From Enchytraeus crypticus (Eukaryota > Annelida > Clitellata > Enchytraeida > Enchytraeidae), in NCBI GenBank assembly GCA_905160935.1, contig CAJHZI010000203.1, positions 62,001 to 126,000 on the forward strand: a DNA stretch of 64,000 nucleotides, in the 5' to 3' direction. How positions within the stretch are numbered: the stretch's first letter is position 1; each line of letters begins with the position of its first letter. The position numbers were made by a program, and so were the translations under genes. Of the stretch, positions 43,195 through 53,500 are shown in pieces. The notes beneath the pieces were generated by a model. The model was given only the letters and a program-made list of their open reading frames with translations, was not told the DNA's origin and searched no databases.

Positions 43195-43275
43195 CATAGA
43201 CACAGTATATACATGTATATTATATATATATATAATGTATATTATATATATAATGTATATATATATATATCGCGG
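43195..43275. repeat. (TA)n microsatellite with GTATAT interruptions
   Basis: TATA(C)TGTATATTATATATAT repeats upstream of the copy A gene. Confidence 0.8.
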
Positions 43276-43277
43276 TT

Positions 43278-43345
43278 TAATCAGGGTCGGGATACAAATA
43301 GACTGTCTCAACTCCTCTCGGTCCTACACCACACCACCAGCCAAT
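43278..43345 (-). repeat. GAT-type element tail fragment
   Basis: TAATCAGGGTCGGGATACAA, ATAGACTGTCTCAACTCCTC, CCTACACCACACCACCAGCC resemble 33590-33660. Embedded between two (TA)n tracts. Confidence 0.5.
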
Positions 43346-43394
43346 CCCCTATTTGAGACAACTATTCTTTTAAATTGTATGTGTACATATGTAT

Positions 43395-43399
43395 ATACA

Positions 43400-43459
<60 letters not shown>

Positions 43460-43460
43460 T
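43395..43460. repeat. (TA)n microsatellite
   Basis: About 60 bp of alternating TA with one ACA interruption. Confidence 0.9.
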
Positions 43461-43461
43461 G

Positions 43462-43670
43462 CATGGGATGCTGAAGATCTGTTAACAAATTCATATATAG
43501 AGATGAAAAGGAATTAAGGCTTAGGATAGAATATATGCCATGGACCTGCAGTTAGCCAGTGAGTGCACTAGAAGAAAGAAGATATATATATATACAATCA
43601 CTTCTGTTTGGATGTGAAACGTGGATATTAAAAAAGAAGCTATCAGGAAACTAGAGGCTTTGGTTAATAT
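43462..43670 (+). mobile_element. GAAGAA-tailed LINE fragments, two in tandem
   Basis: First: CATGGGATGCTGAAGATCTG, ATGCCATGGACCTGCAGTTA, ending CACTAGAAGAAAGAAG. Then, after a short TA tract, an internal piece: TTTGGATGTGAAACGTGGAT, CTATCAGGAAACTAGAGGCT. Confidence 0.55.
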
Positions 43671-43723
43671 GATATACATATATAGTCGATATAGATCGAC
43701 AGTTCATATATATATATATATAA

Positions 43724-43857
43724 AGCTAAAGCTAAAAGCTAAGGTTAACGTCAGTTTCCTCACTCGAAAGCGATGTCAGTGACGGGCGAGCCCATGATTT
43801 GAACCCGCATCTACTGATCCGCGGTCGAGCATCTTACCGACTTCGCCATTGGCTCCA

Positions 43858-43860
<3 letters not shown>
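43724..43860 (-). mobile_element. tRNA-derived SINE T1 inside a (TA)n tract
   Basis: Full T1 copy (AGTTTCCTCACTCGAAAGCG, GGGCGAGCCCATGATTTGAA, CCGACTTCGCCATTGGCTCC) with TATATATA directly on both sides, so it landed in an existing microsatellite. Confidence 0.75.

Positions 43861-43917
<57 letters not shown>
43860..43917. repeat. (TA)n microsatellite
   Basis: Nearly pure AT alternation of about 56 bp. Confidence 0.9.
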
Positions 43918-43918
<1 letters not shown>

Positions 43919-44330
43919 GGTCTTCCTCTAATTCCTTTTCCAGGCATTCTTCCTTCTATTACACCGTTTAGCAAATCATCCCCCTTATAATATGTCCTAT
44001 CAAGCTTTTCTTTCTATTTCTTATATATTTATTAACTGTCTATCTGTACCGACTCTTTCTTGAGCTACTTCATTTATAATTTTGTAAGTCCAACTGATCT
44101 TTTCCATCCTTATCCATAACCATGTTTCCAAAGCCTCTAGTTTCCTGAGAGCTTCTTTTTGAATATCCACGTTTCACTTCCAAACAGAAGTGTTGACCAA
44201 ACCAATATTTTCACAATCTTTATCTTGGTTTTCTTACTAATGCCTTTTCTTAGTTGTTCTTTCCTCTCTCTGTAAGCTTCTTTCGCCTACTTAATTATGC
44301 ATTTTATATCCGTTTCATACTACGCATCAT
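43917..44330 (-). pseudogene. LINE ORF2 C-terminal fragment
   Basis: On the minus strand: KIKIVKILVWSTLLFGSETW, EKLDRTYYKGDDLLNGVIEG and GKGIRGRP in different frames, with several stops. Same family as the GAAGAA-tailed copies, opposite orientation. Confidence 0.65.
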
Positions 44331-44404
44331 CCGTGCTCCAATTAGCGGATTTGTCGAGCTGCTTTCTTTTAAACTCAGTCAACAGCTGATTGACATCAAA
44401 TAAA

Positions 44405-44578
44405 ACGTAACGGCACACTGGGTCAGGAAGCACAGATGCTTGTTTAAGACCCATTTCCTCCTTCCTCTCCATGGTTATTAGTAATCGTTGCCTTTTGAAG
44501 GCGCATCAATTGCAGCCGGCGCAAATTTAAGAATAACCTTCCATCACCCTGGGATTTTTTCCTTCCTAAGCTTTTACC
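44405..44578 (-). mobile_element. 5S-derived SINE, left arm of an inverted pair
   Basis: On the plus strand: GTAACGGCACACTGGGTCAG, TCCATGGTTATTAGTAATCG, CAATTGCAGCCGGCGCAAAT, CATCACCCTGGGATTTTTTC, CTAAGCTTTTACCAACACTT. The 5S head is reduced to its last bases at the junction. Confidence 0.8.
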
Positions 44579-44730
44579 AACACTTAGGAAGGAGAAAATC
44601 CCAGGGTGATGGAAGGTTATTCCTAAATCCGCGCCGGCTGCAATTGATGCGCCTTCAAAAGGCAACGATTACTAATAACTATGGAGAGGAATGAGGAAAT
44701 GGGTCTTAAACAAGCATCTGTACTTAACAA
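44579..44730 (+). mobile_element. 5S-derived SINE, right arm of an inverted pair
   Basis: CCAACACTTAGGAAGGAGAA, AATCCCAGGGTGATGGAAGG, GCGCCGGCTGCAATTGATGC, AACGATTACTAATAACTATG. Complements the left arm for about 150 bp with few mismatches, so the locus can fold into a long hairpin. Confidence 0.8.
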
Positions 44731-44739
44731 AAATAACTG

Positions 44740-45250
44740 CTAATAACCAATTTTAAACTTCAGGAACGGATGAAGGAATCGTTTTAATGTGGGGGGAGGG
44801 GCTGTCGAAAAGTTTTATGAAAGAGTTGTGCACGAATGAAGTTGCGTGTAGCGTTGATTTTGATGTGGATACCAGTAGATAACAAACCAGACATATCTGA
44901 ATCAAGCGCAAGCTGAAATAGGGGACTTGGTAAATTCCTCATAAGCTGAAGCATTATTGTAAATAGTCTCTTCAGATTGATAGCATTTAATTTCATACTG
45001 AACTGAAAAAGTTATACTATATTAGTTACTGAACTTACTATGTTGATATGCAACTTGTACAATAGTTTGTTTTCAAAAATATTTGTCATACGTGATATGT
45101 CTGTCATTGTCTGGAATTATCCAAGATCCCATTTAGGTCATTGGAAATTTCACCACAGAGGGGTTGAAATGTCAGCAACAGGCTACACTTTACAGCGTGT
45201 CAGTATTTTTCTCGCGATATACATTTTGTGTCTTTGCTGAAAAATAAACA
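44740..45250. other. Unrecognised, possibly a non-LTR element end
   Basis: No coding content, but it ends ACATGTTATCTATTCTATTC in a (TTCTA)n run at 45255-45280, the kind of short tail many LINEs leave. Confidence 0.3.
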
Positions 45251-45254
45251 TGTT

Positions 45255-45282
45255 ATCTATTCTATTCTATTCTATTCAGTAC
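45255..45282. repeat. (TATTC)n microsatellite
   Basis: About five TCTAT units. Confidence 0.8.
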
Positions 45283-45371
45283 TATAGTACGATACTGACC
45301 GTACCGTACTATAGTAAGGTACCTAAGTTTGATTTTCAGGCAACCCCCGGAGAATTTCGCGACGCAAACTG

Positions 45372-45440
45372 CGTCATATGTCTATAAACTGCGGCAAGAC
45401 GTCGTGTCTATATGTCTATAAACTGCGGCAAGACGTCGAT
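45372..45440. repeat. Tandem duplication
   Basis: ATGTCTATAAACTGCGGCAA followed by GACGTCG occurs twice, about 37 bp apart. Confidence 0.8.
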
Positions 45441-45667
45441 ATTCCATCATGCGTTATTATTAATATTAGCATGTATTATTAATTATTACATAATTATACA
45501 TTATTGCTTAATTATTAGTAATTGCAATTACTAGGTAGACCACTTTTTCGTCATAGCAATATAGGCCCATTTATAGTTTAAGATTAAGACTTAATTCAGT
45601 TAAATAAAACATGATGATTTCTTCTGAGACTTCTGTAGAAACTTATAGATTGATTTGGACACAAACA

Positions 45668-45805
45668 ATCTCTCTCTCTCTCTCTCTATCTCTCTTTCTC
45701 TCTTAGTGTACTGCCTACTGGCAGGTCCGTGGTATATAACGCCTTCACTTATCTGTATATTCCGTTTTCTCTTCGTGTCCACAAACGAGAGGATCTTTAA
45801 ATAAT
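45668..45805 (-). mobile_element. GA-tailed LINE 3' end
   Basis: (CT)n, then TTAGTGTACTGCCTACTGGC, AGGTCCGTGGTATATAACGC, TTCGTGTCCACAAACGAGAG, ATCTTTAAATAATCTAACAT. Confidence 0.7.
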
Positions 45806-45809
45806 CTAA

Positions 45810-46485
45810 CATGATACACATTACACATGGGGGGTTCTGATTTACATGATTATGAAGTGATGGGCCCCCTATGCCCACGCACATATACAGTAGTGTAACT
45901 ATTTAAAGTATTAATGTTTTACTTCTCTGAATTTCATATTTGTGTAACACAGGTTTTAACATTAGCGATAGTAATACGAAAGATAATAACTTAACATTAA
46001 CGATATTAAAAATTTAACAACGGCCTTTATGTACTCAGTATTATGCCTATTATTAAACATCAACATAGTCTACATGTAGATTTCGTGTAAAGCTGTTTTC
46101 AGTAACCTTAACCGCTTACATGACGTGTTCCTTGTAGCATGAATTCGACGCAAGTTCAAGCAACATGTATACATGTACATGTATGTAAGCTAACCAATAA
46201 ATTGCATGTAGCTCTGATTCACGTCATACTAGGCCATATGCACACTAGGCGGATACAGTGTCTGGCATGTTTTTCTCTACCAATGAGAGGGAGATAACGG
46301 AGATATTTAGAGAAAAGGGGAGAACTATTCACTGATGTGTTTACGATGGTAAAGGGATGATAAAAGGTAAACCTTGATCATGGAATTTATAGTAGGTCTA
46401 CTTAAAAAAGTGTTATTCGAATTATTCAGCAGGAAGAATATCGTACCCACATGAACAAAATATTTAAAGATTTAAAAATCTTACA
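45810..46485. other. Nothing recognised
   Basis: AT-rich, no supported feature. Confidence 0.3.
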
Positions 46486-46487
46486 GG

Positions 46488-46580
46488 TATGCGTGGTTCA
46501 AATCCTGTCCTCGCCCGTCATTGACATCGCTTTCGAATGAGGAAACTGACTTTAGCCTTATCTTTATCAGCTTTTACACG
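46488..46580 (+). mobile_element. tRNA-derived SINE T1, 5'-truncated
   Basis: Starts at the B box (GTGGTTCAAATCCTGTCCTC), then GCCCGTCATTGACATCGCTT and GAGGAAACTGACTTTAGCC. The A box half is missing. Confidence 0.6.
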
Positions 46581-46947
46581 GTTGAATGACACTTTTTGAA
46601 GTTCGTATTAAATTGAATCGAAATGATTTGATTTAATAAGCTCATTGTTGCAGTGTCGAGGATATCTGTAAATACATTACCGAGAGCCTGAAAAATTATG
46701 ACCGTTCTCCTAGATCTCAATTCCCACTTTAACCACTGCTTGTAGATAAACCCATGGCCACCAGAGTCTGTACACAGGCAATAAATCACTATAAATCACT
46801 CTTGGCTGCAGTTTTTATTTATGCACGCAATCAAAGCACAGCCTGCTCTAACGTTAAATACGTGTCATTTAGTGCCTTAGCATCGCTAATGCACTAAATA
46901 CTTATTGTATAGTAATATTTTAGTTTGTTTGTAATGGCCGCTCATTG

Positions 46948-47001
46948 CAAGAGTTAGTAAGCAATGAGCGCAATATTGCGCTCATTGCTTACTAACTCTT
47001 G
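46948..47001. repeat. Perfect 54-bp palindrome
   Basis: CAAGAGTTAGTAAGCAATGA GCGCAAT is followed at once by its exact reverse complement (27 bp each arm, no spacer). Neighbouring sequence (46860-47110) also has short self-complementary parts such as ATTTAGTGC...GCACTAAAT. Confidence 0.9.
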
Positions 47002-47104
47002 AAGCATCAACGGTTGCATTGCGCAAAATTACAAAAATGCGCAAAACTTGTAAAATCGCTCATACTGTAATAATGTAACGTCAATACGTACATTGAGTGC
47101 CTTA

Positions 47105-47390
47105 GCACAGCTCCGTCACTTCTCAGCTAGCATAGCTCAAATTAAATGACAAATTTAATTTAAAATGAGCATCAACAAGTGATGTATGTAATTCCTGTAA
47201 GTCCTATAGCAATCTCTTTATATCGAATGTGATTGTTAATTTGTAGTTATTTTGTAGGAGCCACTTTGTTATATTTGTGCCGGACCACAGCTCCACCACT
47301 TATCAATAATCAGAGCTCCGCTCTCAGAGCTAATGAAGCAGGAGCGAGCTCCGCTCTAATAATTGGCGTGATTTATGAAGTTCAAGCCAA
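47105..47390. other. Unexplained; short inverted GAGCTCCGCTC motifs
   Basis: At 47320-47360, AGAGCTCCGCTCTCAGAGCT and GGAGCGAGCTCCGCTCT could pair with each other. No gene seen. Confidence 0.3.
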
Positions 47391-47392
47391 TC

Positions 47393-47605
47393 TCTCTCTC
47401 AGTGCACTGCCTACTGGCAGGTCCATGGTATATGACGCTTCCACTCTTCTCTGTCTTCCGTTCTTCTCTTCATGTCTACATGTGATTGGAGCTTTAAATT
47501 CTCTATCAATAGGCTACTCATTCTGGTTACTATATTATACCATTTCTTGAGGGATTCTGCTTATGACGAAGTGGGTCCCCTATGCCTTCCTCAGATTTGA
47601 CTAAC
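47393..47605 (-). mobile_element. GA-tailed LINE/SINE 3' end
   Basis: CTCTCTCTCAGTGCACTGCC, TACTGGCAGGTCCATGGTAT, CTCTTCTCTGTCTTCCGTTC. A separate patch at 47545-47600 (GATTCTGCTTATGACGAAGT, GGGTCCCCTATGCCTTCCTC) matches the modular SINE body. Confidence 0.6.
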
Positions 47606-47609
47606 ATTA

Positions 47610-48105
47610 AATGGGCAGGGGCGTCATTCCCTGAGAAAACTATTATGTTTACTACCCAATTCAAGCCAATATATGATAAATATAAACTTACAAAGTTTTG
47701 AATAATATATAACGATTCTGTTAAAGGGAATTTTACCACCAGTTTATTTGCAATTACTGTAATGATCTTATTCACTAGTTAGATAATCAACAGTTAAATT
47801 CTCAACAGTGGGGAGAGATACAGCTTTGTTGTGGTAGTATTATTCAGCCTGCAGCCTGTTATACTAAACGTACTCAAAATATTCAATGTTATGCTCAGGC
47901 ATGGCTCGATTGTACGCTAAACATGTAAGCAAACGTATATTTATAGAAGCCCAGCTGTTCTACTGTAAGCGAATAGCCGCCTCCACTACAGCGTTGATGC
48001 TGTAAACTTAGGCCTAATTGTAAGGTTTGGTATAATTAAAAAACATGATAATAAACCAAGGGATCATAAGTATAGGCGTATTAAATCTTTGTGAAGAAGC
48101 AGACT
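47610..48105. other. Nothing recognised
   Basis: AT-rich spacer between the duplicated units. Confidence 0.3.
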
Positions 48106-48109
48106 AGAC

Positions 48110-48266
48110 ATCTTTCTCTCTCTCTCTATCTCTAGCTCTCTCTCTCTCTTTCTCTCTCTCTCTATCTTAGTGCATTAGTAAATAACGCCTCCACTCTTCT
48201 CTGTCTTCCGCTTCTTCTACATGTACACCTATGAGTGGATCTTTAGTCTATTTGAAAATATTTAAA

Positions 48267-48305
<39 letters not shown>
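48110..48305 (-). mobile_element. GA-tailed LINE 3' end between two (CT)n tracts
   Basis: (CT)n at 48113-48165, LINE tail CTTAGTGCATTAGTAAATAA, CGCCTCCACTCTTCTCTGTC, CTATGAGTGGATCTTTAGTC, then (CT)n at 48270-48304. Confidence 0.6.
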
Positions 48306-48306
<1 letters not shown>

Positions 48307-48884
48307 CGCGAACTACCCAACGGGATGTCCACGACGTGCGACTCTTTCATCCAATTCTATCATCTGTTTTCTTTTCATCGATATTTATACGAATTTGCTA
48401 TGAAATCGTCTAACATTCAATGCTGCGATCTGCATCGAACTCTTTTCCATTCTTCCTATCATTACATATTTCAGAATCCCATCTACCTTGCAAACTTTTG
48501 ATTCTGTTCCAGAAAAGATATATTATAACCGAAAATTATAAGAGAAAAATTAGACAGGAAAAAGGATTAGGACTTCCGTAAACAACAAGAAATACAACTG
48601 CGGCGTATCCAGGATTCAACTTTATTTGGGGGCACTTTAATCTTGGGAGGGTAGCCTTTGGCGAGGTATACAATTTAGACAATGCGTGTACTTATATTTT
48701 GAGTTTAGCCTAATAAAAAGTTTATATGATATCTTATGGAGGGCATATGCCTCTTGCCCCCACTCGATACGCCACTAAAATACAATTTGGAAAATTGTAT
48801 TACAAAAAATTTACAAAAAATGAAGCTAAAAAAATTAAAACTAGTTAAATTGCAACAGCGACTTTTCCAGGATTCAATTTTGAG

Positions 48885-49125
48885 AGAATTTTAATCTTGA
48901 CGGAATTTTAATCCTGGGGGAATATTAATCTTGGAGGAATTTTAATCTTGGGGGAATTTTAATCTTGGGGGAATTTTAATTTTGGAGGAATTTTAATCTT
49001 GTGGGAATTTTAATCTTGGTGGAATTTTAATCTTGGGGGAATTTTAATCTTGGGGAAATTTTAATATTGGAGGAATTTTAATCTTGAATAAATTTAATCT
49101 TGGGGTAATTTTAATTTTGAGGGAG
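48885..49125. repeat. 17-bp minisatellite, about 14 units
   Basis: Unit GAATTTTAATCTTGGGG with variants (CCTGG, TTTTGG, ATATTGG). Unit A has this motif essentially once (ACTTTAATCTTGGGAGGG at about 37010), so the array expanded only in unit B. Confidence 0.85.
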
Positions 49126-49129
49126 GGGC

Positions 49130-49910
49130 AGTTTGGGGGAAGCACGCACTGCATACAATGTGTACACTTAGCCTATATTTTGGGTTAAATGAAATTTACA
49201 TCATAAATTTTAATTTATGATATGATTTAATCGTTTTGCGGTTCATTACAGAGATTGTTATTCTCTTTTGATTCTGTTTAGAAATAGGCTACCCTAAATC
49301 TGTTGTGCCTCGAAGAGACTGTAAATCTTCGCGTTTCTCTAAAGAAATGTTTGTGATTCTTTACAGATTTACTCTTAATCTGTTTTATATCTTTAGCGAA
49401 ACTTTTAATCTTTCGTTTTTAATTAAGGAAACTTTGCATCCGTTGTGTTTCCGTAAATACATATAGCATAAGTATTTTTAATCCATTGCGTTTCTTTAAA
49501 AAGTATTTATAATTAGTTGTGTTTCTCTAAAGAAATATTTGCAATTCGAAGAATGAAGTGAGAAGCGGTGCAGATAAAAAATTAATGGTCTGAATATTAT
49601 TTATTAATCATTGAAATATTGAAATCAAAATCTTTATTATTAATAATTGAAGGAAGAGCCTGTGTTATTAATAACTGAAATAATAATAATTATTATTAAA
49701 TGATATATTAATATTTATTAGTCATAATTGAAACGGTTTGAATATACTTGTAGCAATTGAACCGCTAAAAATATCAGCATTTCAGACACAAACAAAATTT
49801 ATATTCACAAAAAGTATAAAACAATTTCATGTCATTCCTGATGTAAACCTTTCACATGTGATGACAGAATTGAGCCATATTTCCAGCCTCTGATACTGTC
49901 ACTAAACTGT
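49130..49910. other. 3' flank of copy B, homologous to 37060-38200
   Basis: Repeated TTGTGTTTCTTTAAAGAAAT-like segments also seen in unit A. No coding content. Confidence 0.4.
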
Positions 49911-49914
49911 GAAA

Positions 49915-50528
49915 CTTACCCTACTTTGAAATAAAGGAAGGGAAGAGGATTTCAGGAATCTATCTATAGTGACATTAGATTTGTGGTTAGAGAGAAAGAT
50001 GGAAAAGATTTGCTAGATTTGTTACAAAATGAATAAATTCTTAAGAGTACAATTAGAGAGTTAATAAATGAATTAAAATAGCAATATAATATTAAAACTA
50101 CGCTATTGCGACTGTACTCAAGGGCCATACACGGCGATTCACACTTAACGCTAATTTAGAGAATTAATGCAATTAATTATTTTAATTACATTATTTTTAT
50201 TTAATGACAGTAGCGTCTTGATACTTTAGCTTACGGGTACAAATCATCGATATTACACTTGAAACTTCGGTATGTGGCTTCCGCCAACTAAGAAATAGAA
50301 AGAAAAGCTGGATAGGACATACTATATTATCAGAGGGCTTATTTTGCTAATGGATGTAATAGAATGAAGACTGTAAGAAAAAATAGTTAGAGGCAAACCA
50401 GTACATGGAAAGTTTCATGATTTGATAACAAATTTATGTATAAGAGAAAGAAGGCTGACGGTAGAATTGATTGAATGAGATATATGCCATGGACCTTCCA
50501 TTAGAAAATGAGCTAGAAGAAAGCGTAA
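49915..50528 (+). pseudogene. LINE remnant abutting the cGLR stop codon, unit B
   Basis: AGAAAGATGGAAAAGATTTG, AGAAAGAAAAGCTGGATAGG, ACATGGAAAGTTTCATGATT, then ATGCCATGGACCTTCCATTA and a GAGCTAGAAGAAAG tail. Orthologous in position to 38225-38742 but with different internal deletions; it keeps the C-terminal part that unit A lost, and lacks the RT motif. Confidence 0.6.
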
Positions 50529-50536
50529 AACTGCCT

Positions 50537-53500
50537 TTAGCCAGTAAAATATTCAATAAGGTGGTTTTCCACATAGGATAGTTTCAACAAATCTTCATCA
50601 TGCCCTTTATAAGTTCCTAGGTGAATTGCTAACAGTTTAGCAAATATATCCAGCTCTCTGTCCTCGCTGTTTTCGTTCCTTCCTTCGTTAATGAATACGT
50701 ACGTCCAGTGTTTCCCAGTCTTCACAAGTTTTTCTTCAGCCACTTTGGAAATTGAATGATCATACAAGATTCTTTCTGACAATGATATTCCTGACAAGTT
50801 GACGATATCCTGTCGCAATATTATTTCACCTTCTCGTATTGGTCGGCAAAGTTTCGACATAAAGAATGATGGTACGTAGGAGAGTTTCCAAAACCTGACT
50901 GTATATTTAGCTAATTTATTTATCCAATATATGGTACTCTGACGTAAAAGAATTTCGTCATCTACTTGTCTCCGTCTGCAAACACTACGGGTCAATTTCT
51001 TACAAGCAGATTCATTCTTTACTATATGAAGTAATGCTGTCTTTATTACATAAGACGAAGTTCTAAGATGATCAAAAATTCGTGTTCTACTACGGGTTTT
51101 TGCCTCTTTATCCGAAACGATTTTCACAGAGTGTTTGTTGAAATATTTTCCAAGCATAAACGCTATCCGAGAAGCAGCAGGCAAGTGGCGAATTGTTTCA
51201 CTTTCAGCCGGAGCGAAAGATATTCTGGCGTATGGAGCTCCCACTGGAAGCCATGGATGAATTGAGTAGGGTTGATCAAAGACAAAATAGCAACCATTTT
51301 CTTTTATATTATTCCCTGTTAACTGCACAGCGTCTGCTGGCCAGAATGATTTGATCTTAATCACCGGCACGATGTCAATAGATATTTCTGGAAACACTTC
51401 ATCAACTAGTTGAATTTTGATGTTCGTGTAACATTTAGACTGAGAGTAGGCCAGTGAATCAACTCTACATAGTGGACAGATATCAACTGAGCTCAAAACT
51501 CCCCATAAATCTTTATGCCACAGATCTTTGTGCCATAAAGCAGAATGAAGTACTTTGTCAAATTCACGCTTAATCTTCTCAAACGCAACATATTTATTTG
51601 ATTCGTCTATAAATTCTTGGATATCATTCAGAGTTGACTTTGGTAGGCATTCCTTTACCTTGAGATGAGCGTACCCATCGGGGCAAGCCGGCGTGGTGCA
51701 AGGGTAGCAGACATCTGAGAATGCCTCAAGCTCAAAATTAAAGTCAAATTCATCGGCGAACCCTAATCGCGTTCCTTCGTATGAACTTCCGACTACGAAG
51801 ATACGAGACCTAAAAAGTGGTTCGACTGCAGCCATTGCGTTGGCCAAATGAGTCATAAAATCAAAAGCCTTCTTATATATTCTGAAAGCTCTTTCGGATT
51901 CATTCTGCTGGTAAGAAATTACATTAGTAATGATGTTCGCTAAGTCAGATTTCACGGTGGAAGACGAAAGGTCAAATGAGAGTAACAGGCATCCATTCGA
52001 TTGTTCGAGAATTTCGCATTTAGAGTCTACTTCGGCTGCCAAATTTTCAAATTCAGCTAGTTTTTTATTCGATATTTTCGCCTCCTTGAGATACTCTGAC
52101 GCCATATTCCCAAAAATATCAAGACAATCCTCAGCACCAGCTTCTACTAATTCATTTGTGTACTGATCGTTGTGCGTATATTTTTTGCGAAAAGCAATCG
52201 TCTTAGAACAGTAATGTAATACGTTTCTGCCATACTTATCTGTGTGACTCAAAATGACTTTCGCGAAATTTTCATCTAATTTCGCCCGTGTTTTAATAGT
52301 CGTGTACAGGAGGAGTAAGTCTTGGAAAATGCTCTTACACAGAACAGAGCAATGCAGCACATTTCTTCCATTAGTGTCTGTTTGCATTAACAGCCATTTA
52401 CGTCCTCTCGTGTACAGAGGAACTTTGCGATCAAAACTGGATGCTGGATCAACTCGATCAACGAGAGCTTCTATAGTGTGTAACAGGCATCTCTGTTGAG
52501 TTAGTGATAACGAACAATTGATTCTACTAAATACCTTTGCTAGATGAAGGCAGGTTTTATAAAAATGCGAACAGAGGTTATTTCTCTTGCAGTGTTCTTT
52601 AGATGTCGAGCAGTTACTTTGAAAAACAAATTTAGATTTAAATGCTGTAGTATCCAAATGAGAGTTAGTCTTAGCTTGCTTTCTCATTCCAAAGCACTGC
52701 AGTAAAAATATACAATATCTAACATAATTTTGCGTGCCCTTTAGCACTTTTGTGTCCAGTAATTTTGCCCATGTATTAACAACCATTCTACCCTCAATAT
52801 CTAACTCTATTCCAACGTTCGCTAGAGAGCTTAGACAACTGGGGCAGTAATTCAAATCGTAAGCTCTAACAGCAGGTAGACTATGTAATTGCTCTTTACT
52901 AATCCCAGATATGAACTCTGTTAAAACGGAATCCTCCGACTCTCTCTGTGAAATTGGGCGCTGTACGTACATATCCGGAGTGGTCCGTATATATCTCGAG
53001 AAACTTTCACAGACACTTAGGATTCCTTTACGAGTACCCCGGAAAGAAAACCATGTCACTAAATACCGGACTAACTGAGAAGAGCCCGGTAGAAACAAAT
53101 CTAACTGTAAAAGGCTGATGTTTTTCGTTTCCATACCCAAGGGTCGTCCGGTTCTTAGAAATGCAATTACATCAGAGAATGACCGTTGCGAAGAAAGTGA
53201 GTCTTCAATTGCTGCTGAAACTAGTGGAGCCGTGTAACCCCAAAGACCCTCAATATTCCATCCTTTATCGATGAGCGTTTGAATGCATTCACTCAGAAAG
53301 TTGGTGGGTTTAGTTTTGAAACGTTCCCAAAGGTTTCGTCTCAGAACAAAAGGAGATCCCCGATAGAGAACCCTGACAATATCCGATAACAAAGGACACA
53401 AGTGATTTGATGTGTTTAGTTTTATACAGAGCTTGAGGAAAAGTGGAAATTTTAATAATATTGCTTTCTGAAATGTCCCATATGCTTTGAGGTTACATTC

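Noticed and set aside
43069-43474. Tyr/Ile-rich ORFs on both strands
   Set aside because: Translations of (TA)n microsatellites.
44444-44694. Two ORFs on opposite strands encoding nearly the same peptide (MPFEGASIAAGA...)
   Set aside because: This follows from the inverted SINE pair; SINE bodies are non-coding.
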